A stretch of 64,000 bases of DNA from Brevibacterium iodinum ATCC 49514 (GTDB lineage: Bacteria; Actinomycetota; Actinomycetes; Actinomycetales; Brevibacteriaceae): contig NZ_FXYX01000005.1 in the NCBI RefSeq assembly GCF_900169265.1, positions 1 to 64,000 on the forward strand, read 5' to 3'. The notes below the pieces were generated by a model. The model was not told where the DNA came from, did no database searches, and was given only the letters and a program-made list of their open reading frames with translations. Below, in pieces: positions 8,376-16,802 of this stretch (within the stretch, counting starts at the first letter, position 1; every line of letters begins with the position of its first letter). The position numbers were made by a program, and so were the translations under genes.

Positions 8376-9680
8376 TCAATCGAGGCTGTGGCCGCGTCTT
8401 TCGGGGATGAGGAACATGGCGAGGAACTGGATGACGTAGATCGTCGGCAGCAGAGCCAGCGCGAACCCGAACCCGAGGTGGCCGGCGAGCAGAGCGATGA
8501 CGACCGGGGCCAGTCCCCCGACGGCGCGGCCGATGTTGAAGATGACGTTCTGAGCCGTTGCTCGGATCGCCGTGGGATAGAGCTCGGCCAGCAGCGCCCC
8601 GTGCCCGCCGAGCATGCCGTTGGCGAAGGCGCCCATGAAGAGTCCTCCGGCCAACAGGGCTGTCGGGTCCGTGAACTGACTGTAGGCGAGGATCGAGACG
8701 ATGGCTCCGGATTGGAAGATCCAGAATGCGGGGCGGCGGCCGAGTCGGTCGGCGACCTGCCCGAAGATGAGGATTCCGGCAAGCATGCCCATGACCGTCA
8801 CCGCAGTCCACAGCGAGCCCTTGGTGACTCCCAGATCCATCTGCTCGGACAGGTAGTTCGGCAGCCAGGTGATGATCCCGAAGTAGCCGAAGTTCTGCAC
8901 GCTGGTGAGGATCGTCAGGGCCAGGGTGATCTTCACGGTCTCCCGGTCTTTGACGAGTGCGGCGATCTTCGCACCGAACGACTCCGGCAGTCCGACCTGA
9001 CCGGATCCGCCACTGATCTGGGCTGCGTCTCGGTCGGCATCCTCGGCGAGCTTCTCCGTGTACTTCTGGGCTTTGACGAACGCTTCGGGTTCGTCGATTC
9101 CGCGGCGGATGATCAAGGCGAAGATCGCAGGGAAGAGCCCGATGACGAACAGTGCCCGCCAGCCCCACAGGGCGATGACGGGAGCCGAGACGACGGCTGC
9201 GGCGAATACGCCGAGCTGGAAACCCACTCCCACCCATGATGTGGCCCGCGCTCGCTGGTCGGCACGCACCGCCTCGGCGGCTAAGGCCATGCCGATGCCG
9301 AACTCACCGCCGATTCCGATCCCGGCGATGAACCGGTAGGCCGCGAGATCCCAATACCCCTGTGCCAGCGCCGACAGTCCGGTGAACACTGCGAAGATGA
9401 GGACCGTCCAGGTGAGCACTCGCACCCTGCCGTGCCGGTCGGCGAGCGCCCCGAAGACAATTCCGCCGACCACGGCGCCGAGCAGGGTGATCGTCGACAG
9501 GGACCCGGCTTGCACGTCGCTGAGCCCGAAGGAGGTGATGATGCCGGAGAGCGCGAAGGACAAGATGAGGAGGTCGAATCCATCGAGTCCGTAGCCGACG
9601 GCTGCGGCGAAGAGCGCTTTGCGCTGGTATCCGCGATCCGCGGACGTGTCTGTGGTGGTCAGCGGTAACGGTGCGCTCAT
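8376..9680 (-). CDS. MFS transporter, aromatic acid/metabolite symporter-like
   Basis: A 434-residue protein with 12 predicted membrane segments. It carries FGALADRHGRVRVL after segment 2 and GIGIGGEFGIGMALAAEAV in segment 4-5, which resemble the AAHS/sialate group of proton-coupled anion carriers. ATG at 9680 is the start. It lies 90 bp downstream of the FMN monooxygenase on the same strand, so it may take up the substrate or export the product of that enzyme. Confidence 0.8.
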   Translation of the reverse strand: MSAPLPLTTTDTSADRGYQRKALFAAAVGYGLDGFDLLILSFALSGIITSFGLSDVQAGSLSTITLLGAVVGGIVFGALADRHGRVRVLTWTVLIFAVFTGLSALAQGYWDLAAYRFIAGIGIGGEFGIGMALAAEAVRADQRARATSWVGVGFQLGVFAAAVVSAPVIALWGWRALFVIGLFPAIFALIIRRGIDEPEAFVKAQKYTEKLAEDADRDAAQISGGSGQVGLPESFGAKIAALVKDRETVKITLALTILTSVQNFGYFGIITWLPNYLSEQMDLGVTKGSLWTAVTVMGMLAGILIFGQVADRLGRRPAFWIFQSGAIVSILAYSQFTDPTALLAGGLFMGAFANGMLGGHGALLAELYPTAIRATAQNVIFNIGRAVGGLAPVVIALLAGHLGFGFALALLPTIYVIQFLAMFLIPERRGHSLD

Positions 9681-9769
9681 TCGCGGTCTCAGTTCGGTTC
9701 ACGGTGCGGAAAACGGCCGCAGACCATTATGCCCCACGACCATTTTCGCGTTTATCAGTCTTCGTCTGT

Positions 9770-11149
9770 TCAGACGCGAGCACCCTCGCCGAGGCGGTAC
9801 TTGGCACCCGTGTGGTCCTCGGCCAGGCGGGGACCGGCGCCGGTGAGCTGCTCGCGCACCGTGGCACCTGCGGTCGGTTCGGGCAGGAGTCCGCGGCGGC
9901 GCAGTTCGGGTGAGACGTACTTCGTGAAGCGTTCGGCATCGGCCGGGCGCACGGCCGCGGCGATGTTGAATCCGTCGATATCGGCTTCGGTCATCCATCG
10001 TTCGAACTCGTCGACGATGGTCTCCGGCGATCCGGTGATGACCGGTCCGCGTCCGCCGAGGGCGACGAACTCCGCGAGGTCCCGAATCGTCCAGGGTTTG
10101 TCTCCGGCCATGGTGGTGAAGGAGGCGAGCGCGGATTGGTTGGCTTCGGTCGAGACGTATTCGAGGGTGTCTTCGGGGTCGGCTCCTGAGAGGTCGACTC
10201 CGGTCCATCCGCCGAACAGGGACAGCGCGGATTCGGTGTCGACGTAGCGGCGATAGTCGGCCAGGCGAGCCTCGGCGGCTTCGTCAGTGTCGTCCACGAT
10301 GACGGTGGCCAGAGCGAAGATCTTCACCGCGTCACGGGCGCGTCCGCGCTCTTCGAGTCCGTCACGAACCTTGTCGACCCAGCTGCGCAGGATCTCCGGG
10401 GTCGGTCCGGAGAAGAAGATCGCCTCGGCGTGGTCGAGCGCGAATTCCTGGCCGCGTTTGGATGCACCGGCCTGGAAGAGCAGCGGGGTGCCCTGCGGTC
10501 CGGGGACGGCGAGCGCCTGACCGGGGACGGTGAAGAACTTGCCGTCGTGGCCGATGTCGTGGACCTCGTTCGGGTCGACGAAGACGTTGGCGTCGGCATC
10601 GGCTTTGAGTGCGTCCGGAGTGATCGAGCCCTCGAACAGCTTGTACATGACCTCCATGAACTCATCGGCCCGGTCGTAGCGCTCATCGTGCGGGATCTGG
10701 CCCTTGAGCCCGAGGTTGCGGGCAGCGGAGTCGACATAGCTGGTGACGATGTTCCAGGCCACACGCCCGTTCGTGAAGTGATCCAGGGTGGTCAGGGTGC
10801 GGGCGAGCAGGTAGGGCTTCTCATAGGTCACCGAGGCGGTCACACCGAATCCCAGCGTTGTCGTGGCTGCGGCCATGGCGGGGACGGCGACGAGGGGGTC
10901 GAGCAGCGGGAACTGCACTCCCCCACGGTTCGTGACATCGGCATTGCCGCCGTACACGTCATAGACGCCGAGGATGTCGGCGAGGAAGAGAGAGGAGAAT
11001 CCGCCGTCCTCGAGGGTCTTGGCCAGGTCGGTCCAGAAGGACAGCTGGGTGAACTCGTCGACTCTCGATTCCGGGTGGCGCCACATTCCGGGTGACTGGT
11101 GGACCGGGGTCATCATGTCGAAGGCATTGAGCAGGATCGGTTTCGTCAT
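9770..11149 (-). CDS. FMN-dependent monooxygenase, NtaA/SnaA/DszA family
   Basis: A 459-residue TIM-barrel flavin monooxygenase of the bacterial luciferase superfamily. Family hallmarks are LNAFDMMTPVHQSPGMWRHP at the N-terminus, TLDHFTNGRVAWNIVTS at about residues 125-140, and PLLFQAGASKRGQEFA in the second half. Such enzymes use reduced FMN and oxygen to open sulfones, chelators or related compounds, and need a separate flavin reductase; one is encoded divergently at 12852. The start ATG at 11149 has AGGAGACTCCC just upstream. It lies 58 bp after the MHS carrier. The exact substrate cannot be assigned. Confidence 0.88.
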   Translation of the reverse strand: MTKPILLNAFDMMTPVHQSPGMWRHPESRVDEFTQLSFWTDLAKTLEDGGFSSLFLADILGVYDVYGGNADVTNRGGVQFPLLDPLVAVPAMAAATTTLGFGVTASVTYEKPYLLARTLTTLDHFTNGRVAWNIVTSYVDSAARNLGLKGQIPHDERYDRADEFMEVMYKLFEGSITPDALKADADANVFVDPNEVHDIGHDGKFFTVPGQALAVPGPQGTPLLFQAGASKRGQEFALDHAEAIFFSGPTPEILRSWVDKVRDGLEERGRARDAVKIFALATVIVDDTDEAAEARLADYRRYVDTESALSLFGGWTGVDLSGADPEDTLEYVSTEANQSALASFTTMAGDKPWTIRDLAEFVALGGRGPVITGSPETIVDEFERWMTEADIDGFNIAAAVRPADAERFTKYVSPELRRRGLLPEPTAGATVREQLTGAGPRLAEDHTGAKYRLGEGARV

Positions 11150-11207
11150 GGGAGTCTCCTAATCATGGTGGTGCGATGGGTGCGGGCCGACGTATCGGCG
11201 GGTGAGT

Positions 11208-12539
11208 TCAGGCCGCGGTGCGGGCGAGCGCTCGGGCAGGATCTTTGGCGCCGATGGCGGCGATGAGCGAGAGGACGCACAGGAGGGTAAGGTAGCCGCA
11301 GATGAGCCACGGCGAGTGGCCGCCGGCGACGTAGAGCAGGGCCGCGACCATCGGCATGATTCCGCCGCCGATGACGGTGCCCAGCTGGTAGCCCATGTTC
11401 ACACCCGAGTAGCGGATCTCGATGGGGAACTGTTCGGCGAACCAGGCCGCCTGGGGACCATAGACGGCATCGTGGGCGAGATTCATGCCGAGGATGACGA
11501 CCAGGGGCAGCAGTCCCAGTGGGCCTGCGTCGAGGAAGGCGAAGAAGAACCAGCCGAATACTGCGATGCCGATGAGTCCGAAGATCGTCACGGGCTTGCG
11601 ACCGATCCGGTCCGAGGCCCACCCCCAAGCCGGTCCGGTCACCAGTCCGACCGCCGAGGCGATCATGACGGCTGTGACTCCCGAGGTCGAATCGCCGCGA
11701 TTCTCCGCCAGGTAGCTGAGCATGTAGACGGTGATGAGGTAGAAGACGCTGTTCTGTGCCAGCCGCAGTCCGATGGTGACGAGCAGGACCCGAGGATGAG
11801 CGGTCAGCACCTCCCGCAGCGGTGCTTTGGCGACCTTTCCGGAATCCTTGAGCTCCTGGAACTCAGGTGCATCGGAGACGCCGAGGCGGATCCACAGTCC
11901 CAGTGCCACGAGCAGCGCGGAGGCGAGGAAGGGGATGCGCCAGCCGAAGGCCTCGAACGCTTCATCACTCATCAGGTTCTGGACGAGGAAGAAGGCGCTG
12001 GTGGCCAGCAGCATTCCCGCCGCCGATCCGATCTGAGTGAAGGATCCGAAGAGACCGCGTTTGCGGGCGGGTGCATGTTCAACGGACAGCAGAGCCGATC
12101 CGCCCCACTCGGCCCCTGCCGACAGGCCCTGGACGATACGCAGAACGACGAGGGAGACAGCGGCCCACCAGCCGATGGCGTCGAAGTTCGGGACCAGGCC
12201 GATGAGCGACGACGCCGTCCCCATGGACAGAAGGGAGACGACGAGCAGAGCCTTGCGACCGACACGGTCGCCGAGGTGGCCGGCAACGATTCCGCCCAAG
12301 GGCCGAGCGAAGAATCCGACGGCGAGAGTAGCGAAGGACGCGAGTCGGCTGCCGAGCTCACTGTCGGAGGGGAAGAACTGGACGTTGAAGATCAGTGCCG
12401 CGGCGGTGCCGTAGAGGTAGAAGTCGTACCACTCGATCGTCGTCCCGGCGAAGGCCGAGGCCAGCACCCGCTTCTTTCCGGACAGGAGCCGCTGCGGCGG
12501 GTCCTGGGTGCTCGGTGCGGTGACCGGCGTCTGCGTCAT
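11208..12539 (-). CDS. MHS family MFS transporter
   Basis: A 443-residue metabolite:H+ symporter of the MHS group, which includes ProP and shikimate carriers. The typical TTIEWYDFYLYGTAAAL opening, RPLGGIVAGHLGDRVGRK loop and LSAGAEWGGSALLSVEHAP stretch are present. ATG at 12539 is chosen because GAGGAGAACCCT precedes it; the open frame extends further upstream without signals. It is the first gene of a leftward unit with the monooxygenase, and probably imports the oxygenase substrate. Confidence 0.88.
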   Translation of the reverse strand: MTQTPVTAPSTQDPPQRLLSGKKRVLASAFAGTTIEWYDFYLYGTAAALIFNVQFFPSDSELGSRLASFATLAVGFFARPLGGIVAGHLGDRVGRKALLVVSLLSMGTASSLIGLVPNFDAIGWWAAVSLVVLRIVQGLSAGAEWGGSALLSVEHAPARKRGLFGSFTQIGSAAGMLLATSAFFLVQNLMSDEAFEAFGWRIPFLASALLVALGLWIRLGVSDAPEFQELKDSGKVAKAPLREVLTAHPRVLLVTIGLRLAQNSVFYLITVYMLSYLAENRGDSTSGVTAVMIASAVGLVTGPAWGWASDRIGRKPVTIFGLIGIAVFGWFFFAFLDAGPLGLLPLVVILGMNLAHDAVYGPQAAWFAEQFPIEIRYSGVNMGYQLGTVIGGGIMPMVAALLYVAGGHSPWLICGYLTLLCVLSLIAAIGAKDPARALARTAA

Positions 12540-12851
12540 AGGGTTCTCCTCTGCGGCGGGGTTCGGGCGGCTCGTTGCCTGACGAGCGCATGATTCGCTG
12601 AGCAATCTATGCCCGAACCCCGTCACCGGCCGCACGCTTCCGTCACGCCCCGACTCTCAGCGTCATATGCGGTCATAAGTCGTCTTCATATGACCTCGGC
12701 CACGACACCGGCGCTTCCGCTTTGCAATGATCGACCTCAACGACATCGACAGACGAACCCACGCTCTTGGATTGCTCAACGGATCAGCGGGCGTCATCGC
12801 ATCAGCTGGTATTTGAGACGCCGACGACCATCCGAACACAGAGGTGAAGGA
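12540..12851. other. Divergent control region between the MHS carrier and flavin reductase
   Basis: No gene is supported in these 312 bases. The region must hold the promoters of both the leftward carrier/monooxygenase unit and the rightward flavin reductase. The clearest signal is a cluster of TCATA-type inverted repeats at 12662-12695. Confidence 0.6.
12671..12695. promoter_or_regulatory. Inverted repeat GGTCATA-N11-TATGACC, candidate operator
   Basis: GGTCATA (12671-12677) and TATGACC (12689-12695) are exact reverse complements 18 bp apart centre to centre. A related GTCATATG lies just upstream at 12662-12669. The position in a divergent promoter region suits a regulator acting on both the carrier/monooxygenase and the reductase. 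No regulator gene lies next to it. Confidence 0.5.
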
Positions 12852-13382
12852 ATGACGCTCTTGGCAGACCGCACCGCACAGTCACCGGCCCCGGTGACCC
12901 CAGCAACACCCGAGGCTCTCCGCGAGGCCTTCTCCCATTTTCCCCAGGGAGTCGCCTTCATCGGCGCCGAAATCGATGCGGCGCCCCTGGGCCTCGTCGC
13001 CTCCACCCTCACCGTCGGCGTCTCCCTCGACCCACCCTTGGTCAGCGTCGCCGTCCAGAACACATCGACCACCTGGCCCGCCCTGCGGCGAGCTCCCGAG
13101 CTGGGGATCTCTCTGCTGGGCACCGACCAAGAGCACCTGGCCAGGCAGTTGGCGGCGAAGGATCGCAGTCGACGATTCACCGGCGTCAGCCCTGAGGTCA
13201 CTGCCGGAGGCGCACTGACGATCCCCGGCAGCTCAGCGTTCCTCTGGACCCGGCTCTACGATGAGGTCGCGGCCGGCGACCACACCGTGGCCCTGCTCGA
13301 GATCCTCGGCACTCGCAATGGCGACGGACCCGAGGCCCTGGTCTTCCACCGCAGCGAGTTCAAGGGGCTGCGCGTTTCCTGA
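12852..13382 (+). CDS. Flavin reductase family protein (FMN reductase component)
   Basis: A 176-residue flavin reductase-like (split-barrel) protein. FSHFPQGVAFIGA at the N-terminus, GLVASTLTVGVSLDPPLVSVAV with the flavin-contact pattern, and the C-terminal GDHTVALLEI/PLVFHRSEF-type ending are typical of HpaC-like enzymes. It supplies reduced FMN to two-component monooxygenases, most likely the DszA/NtaA-type enzyme encoded divergently. The ATG at 12852 directly follows GAGGTGAAGGA, which decides this start over the longer open frame. Confidence 0.9.
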   Translation: MTLLADRTAQSPAPVTPATPEALREAFSHFPQGVAFIGAEIDAAPLGLVASTLTVGVSLDPPLVSVAVQNTSTTWPALRRAPELGISLLGTDQEHLARQLAAKDRSRRFTGVSPEVTAGGALTIPGSSAFLWTRLYDEVAAGDHTVALLEILGTRNGDGPEALVFHRSEFKGLRVS

Positions 13383-13417
13383 CCTCGCCTGAGTGTAACG
13401 CCCCGCCCTTGACTCAC

Positions 13418-13437
13418 ATTCGAACTCGTGTTCGAAT
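13418..13437. promoter_or_regulatory. LexA (SOS) box upstream of the radical SAM gene
   Basis: ATTCGAAC-TCGT-GTTCGAAT is a perfect 8-4-8 palindrome containing the actinobacterial LexA consensus GAAC-N4-GTTC. It starts just after a TTGACT -35-like element (13409-13414) and ends 6 bp before the start codon, so bound LexA would block the promoter. The mRNA must then be leaderless or nearly so. Confidence 0.85.
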
Positions 13438-13443
13438 GATTTT

Positions 13444-14517
13444 ATGCGGTGGAACGAAGCGAGCGACAGCACCGACCCCAGCACACCTGTCCTCTTCGGG
13501 ACGAAGGGACTGGTCCGGTCGGTGCAGACGCCGGAATTCTCAGGAATCACCTTCCACGAGGTGCTGGCGAAGTCGGCACTGAACAAGGTTCCCCAGTCCA
13601 GCTCGATGCCCTTCTCCTGGACTGTCAACCCCTACCGCGGCTGCTCACACGCCTGCGTGTACTGCTTCGCCAGGAACACTCACCGCTACCTCGATCTTGA
13701 TTCCGGGACGGACTTCGATCGCCAGGTCGTCGTCAAGATCAATATCGCCGATGTCCTCGCCGCCGAACTGGCACGCCCGAGTTGGGCGCGAGACCATGTC
13801 GCGCTCGGCACGAACACCGACCCCTATCAGCGCGCCGAAGGCCGCTACTCCCTCATGCCGGGGATCATCACCGCACTGGCCGAACAGTCGACTCCGATGT
13901 CGATTCTGACCAAGGGCACGCTGCTGCGACGGGATCTGCCTCTGCTGGCCCGCGTCGCCGAAGACGCTCCTGTTGAGATCAGCATGTCGATCGCCGTTCA
14001 CGACGACGCTCTGCAGCAGAGCCTCGAACCCGGCACGCCGACGACGAAGGCCAGGCTGGCCACCGTGCGCGCGGCTGCAGAACTCGGGTTCGATGTCACC
14101 GTGTTCATGATGCCGATCATGCCGAAGCTCACCGACTCCCGTGACCACCTCGAATCCGCTCTTCGAGCGATCAAAGGCGCCGGAGCCGCACGAGTCGTCT
14201 ACGGGGCGCTGCACCTGCGCCCCGGCGCCCGCGAATGGTTCTTCGAATGGCTCGAACGCCACCGCCCCGAGCTGCTCCCCCGATATCGCAGGATGTACGC
14301 CGGCTCATCCTACGCCTCGACGGAGTATCGTCGGTGGCTCAGTGAGCGCATCAACCCCCTCATCGACCGCTATGACCTGCGCGGACGCAGCGATGACGAC
14401 TACCCTGCGACTTCGAGGATGCGCGGCCGCCCGGGCTTGAGCCGAACCCCGCAGAAGGCGGGCGAGCCAGCTCCGACGCAGCAGCTCGCCGCCCCATCGC
14501 AGCAGGCTCTGTTCTGA
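13444..14517 (+). CDS. Rv2578c-type radical SAM protein, SOS-regulated
   Basis: A 357-residue radical SAM protein. The cluster motif CSHACVYC supplies C67, C71 and C74. ALNKVP before it, and ALGTNTDPYQRAEGRY and STPMSILTKGTLLRRDLP after it, are hallmarks of the Rv2578c family, distantly like spore photoproduct lyase. Even the ending QALF resembles the mycobacterial ATLF, as I recall it. A perfect LexA box lies directly upstream, and as I recall mycobacterial Rv2578c is also among LexA-linked genes. That points to a role in the DNA damage response. The reaction is not established. A DsbA-like gene follows on the same strand. Confidence 0.9.
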   Translation: MRWNEASDSTDPSTPVLFGTKGLVRSVQTPEFSGITFHEVLAKSALNKVPQSSSMPFSWTVNPYRGCSHACVYCFARNTHRYLDLDSGTDFDRQVVVKINIADVLAAELARPSWARDHVALGTNTDPYQRAEGRYSLMPGIITALAEQSTPMSILTKGTLLRRDLPLLARVAEDAPVEISMSIAVHDDALQQSLEPGTPTTKARLATVRAAAELGFDVTVFMMPIMPKLTDSRDHLESALRAIKGAGAARVVYGALHLRPGAREWFFEWLERHRPELLPRYRRMYAGSSYASTEYRRWLSERINPLIDRYDLRGRSDDDYPATSRMRGRPGLSRTPQKAGEPAPTQQLAAPSQQALF

Positions 14518-14563
14518 GTCGGACCTGCGGAATAACCATGAGATGGGCACGGTTGGCATTGAT

Positions 14564-15295
14564 ATGAAGATCGAGATCTGGTCGGACATCGCCTGCCCCT
14601 GGTGCTATATCGGAAAACGTCGGTTCGAGGATGCCCTCGACGGCTTCGCTCACAGGGACGACGTCGACGTACAATGGCGCAGTTTCCAGCTTGATCCGAG
14701 CCTGCCCGATCACTTCGACGGCACCGAGACCGAATACCTCAGCCAGATGAAGGGCATGCCCGCCGATCAGGTGCGGCAGATGTTCGACCATGTCACTCAG
14801 CAGGCCGCCGGAGTCGGCCTGAACTATGACTTCGACTCGATCGTCGTGGCCAACAGCTTCACCGCCCATCGCTTCCTCCACTTCGCCAAGACCCACGGAC
14901 TGATCTCCGAGGCCAAGGAGATGCTGCTCTCGGGCCACTTCGAGAAGGGTCGCGACATCGGTGACGTCGACTACCTCGCCGAGGTGGGAAGTGAGATCGG
15001 CCTCGATCCCGACGAGGTCCGCCGAATCCTCGCAACCGATGAATTCTCGGATGAGGTACGGGCCGATATCAGTGAGGCCCGTTCGCTCGGCGCCAATGGA
15101 GTCCCGTTCTTCGTCATCGACCGCAAGTACGGCATCTCCGGAGCCCAACCGGCGGAGGTCTTCTCTCAGGCACTCGAGACGGCTTGGGACGAAGGACGGA
15201 AGCTCACGGTGCTCGCGGACACTCCACAGTCAGCGGATGACTCGACAGAGGATTTCTCCGTCGGCGCCGCCTGCGGCCCCGACGGCTGCAACTGA
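14564..15295 (+). CDS. DsbA family oxidoreductase, FrnE-like
   Basis: A 243-residue thioredoxin-fold protein with the active-site CPWC at residues 11-14 (MKIEIWSDIACPWCYIGKRRFE). The helical insertion and GVPFFVIDRKYGISGAQP near the C-terminus match the FrnE/2-hydroxychromene isomerase-like branch of DsbA proteins. There is no signal peptide, so it acts in the cytoplasm. An alternative ATG lies at 14543; neither start has a clear ribosome site. A terminal GAACGPDGCN-like tail carries two further cysteines. A 78-bp perfect palindrome begins 7 bp after the stop. Confidence 0.88.
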   Translation: MKIEIWSDIACPWCYIGKRRFEDALDGFAHRDDVDVQWRSFQLDPSLPDHFDGTETEYLSQMKGMPADQVRQMFDHVTQQAAGVGLNYDFDSIVVANSFTAHRFLHFAKTHGLISEAKEMLLSGHFEKGRDIGDVDYLAEVGSEIGLDPDEVRRILATDEFSDEVRADISEARSLGANGVPFFVIDRKYGISGAQPAEVFSQALETAWDEGRKLTVLADTPQSADDSTEDFSVGAACGPDGCN

Positions 15296-15302
15296 CCAAA
15301 AC

Positions 15303-15380
15303 ACCCCCTATTGCTACCTGACGGCGGCTCAGCAACCTCGCGCGAGGTTGCTGAGCCGCCGTCAGGTAGCAATAGGGGGT
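15303..15380. repeat. 78-bp perfect palindrome (39-bp arms, no spacer)
   Basis: Bases 15303-15341 and 15342-15380 are exact reverse complements without a single mismatch, centred on CTCGCGCGAG. RNA from either strand would fold into a stem of about 37 bp. It lies between the DsbA-like gene and MgtC, so it probably stops or shields transcription, although no clear T run follows (TTGTTCG). It could also be a dispersed repeat unit. Arms of this perfection are rare for an ordinary terminator. Confidence 0.9.
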
Positions 15381-15414
15381 TGTTCGTTGGGGGTGGGGCT
15401 ATGATGAAGGCACT

Positions 15415-16089
15415 ATGGTCAACTCCGCGTCGGTTGAGAACATCATGAGCAGCACCGGCCTGTTGGAAGCCGGCCTGCTGCTGGCCAGCTTCGTCCTGTG
15501 TTCCCTCATCGGCTTCGAGCGGCAGTTCAGACAGAAGGCCGCCGGGTACCGCACCCACGTGCTCGTGGGCATCGGCACCTGCGCTTTCACTCTGATCTCC
15601 GCGTATGGATTCGCCGGAGTGCTCGAGAACGACGTCCGCCTCGACCCTTCACGGATCTCCGCGCAGATCGTCTCCGGAATCGGCTTCCTCGGCGCCGGAG
15701 TCATCTTCAAAGGACGCAACATGGTCCGCGGACTCACCACCGCCGCAACCATCTGGGTCACCGCGGCCGTCGGAATGGCCTGCGGTGCGGGAATGCTTCC
15801 CTTGGCCACGATGCTCACTGCCCTGCACCTGTTCACACTGTTCGTCATCGCGCCTCTCATCCGCAAGATCCCCAACAGCGACCACCGCAAACTCCTGCGC
15901 ATCACCTACCGCGACGGGGCCGGTGTCCTCCGCGAGATCCTCGCTCTGGCCGGCCGAATGGGTTTTGCGAATACCATCGTCGATTCGCGCCGCTTCGAGT
16001 CCCCCGACGAGACGCGGATGGTGCAGGTCGATGTGAGGTTCGACGGAAGCGGTCTCTGCACCTGCTCGTCGCCCCGCTCATGGAACTGA
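15415..16089 (+). CDS. MgtC/SapB family membrane protein, C-terminus frameshifted
   Basis: The first 150 residues show the MgtC membrane domain: ASFVLCSLIGFERQFRQKAAGYRTHVLVGIG, GIGFLGAGVIFKG and RGLTTAATIWVTAAVGMACG. A soluble C-terminal domain follows. Near 16050 the frame changes: the annotated frame ends in an unrelated CTCSSPRSWN, while another frame gives the expected HLLVAPLMELSGVDTV and runs to 16160. One missing base near 16050-16053 explains this. The intact protein would have 248 residues. The role is probably magnesium homeostasis or acid stress, by family. GATGAAGG upstream supports ATG at 15415. Confidence 0.8.
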   Translation: MVNSASVENIMSSTGLLEAGLLLASFVLCSLIGFERQFRQKAAGYRTHVLVGIGTCAFTLISAYGFAGVLENDVRLDPSRISAQIVSGIGFLGAGVIFKGRNMVRGLTTAATIWVTAAVGMACGAGMLPLATMLTALHLFTLFVIAPLIRKIPNSDHRKLLRITYRDGAGVLREILALAGRMGFANTIVDSRRFESPDETRMVQVDVRFDGSGLCTCSSPRSWN

Positions 16090-16173
16090 GCGGCGTCGAT
16101 ACGGTGAGCATGCGCGAAGATCGCGTCCACTCGGTCGATGACGACGGCGATTCCGTCTGAGCAGCCGACGAAC

Positions 16174-16776
16174 TCAGAAATCGACGCTGGCGAGCACTGC
16201 TTCGATTCCGGCCCGTACCCGCAGCCGAGAGGATTCGCCGAAGACGGTCGCCTGGACGACGGCCCCCTGGATCATGGCCAGCAGCCCCGGCACCATTGCC
16301 GAAGCCCGAGCCCGCGCGGCTTCAGCGTCCGCTCCCCGCTGATCCTGCAGATAGGCAGCAAGATAGACGGTGAATTCTTTGATGAGCGACTCGAATACCC
16401 CACCGGCGAAACTCGCGAACTCCTTGTCGTAGGAAGACTCTCCCCAGACCTGAACCATGACCGAGGCGAACGGATTGTCGATGAGCAGGGAATCGATGAG
16501 CTCGACGAACACCTCGGCAGGAGCTGCCACCTCACTTCCGGACTTGGCCGCCTCGAGCACCGCCATGCGCGGCTCCATCACCCGGCGGGCGACCTCGATC
16601 ATCAGGTCTGCCTTCGACGCGTAGTAGACGTAGACCGCTCCGGCAGACAGCCCCGCTTCCTTGACGATGTCGGCCATCGACGCACCGGCGAACCCCCTTC
16701 GTGCGAAGCAGGCCAGCGCCGCATCCTGAATCCTGGCACGCATCGCACTCTTGTGCTCCTCGGTGACCTTCGGCAC
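16174..16776 (-). CDS. TetR family transcriptional regulator
   Basis: A 200-residue repressor. Residues 10-60 form the TetR helix-turn-helix (AALACFARRGFAGASMADIVKEAGLSAGAVYVYYASKADL), followed by a helical ligand-binding domain. The start is GTG at 16776, 1-2 bp after GGGGGAGAT. It is divergent from, and only 26 bp away from, the remnant of a YhgE-like membrane protein, which was probably its original target. No clear operator palindrome is visible in the short gap. Confidence 0.88.
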   Translation of the reverse strand: MPKVTEEHKSAMRARIQDAALACFARRGFAGASMADIVKEAGLSAGAVYVYYASKADLMIEVARRVMEPRMAVLEAAKSGSEVAAPAEVFVELIDSLLIDNPFASVMVQVWGESSYDKEFASFAGGVFESLIKEFTVYLAAYLQDQRGADAEAARARASAMVPGLLAMIQGAVVQATVFGESSRLRVRAGIEAVLASVDF

Positions 16777-16802
16777 ATCTCCCCCAGAAAACGAATAACC
16801 AG

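Noticed and set aside
15303-15380. The long palindrome as an integron attC or phage attachment site
   Set aside because: attC sites have imperfect, bulged arms and conserved R boxes. No integrase or cassette gene lies nearby.
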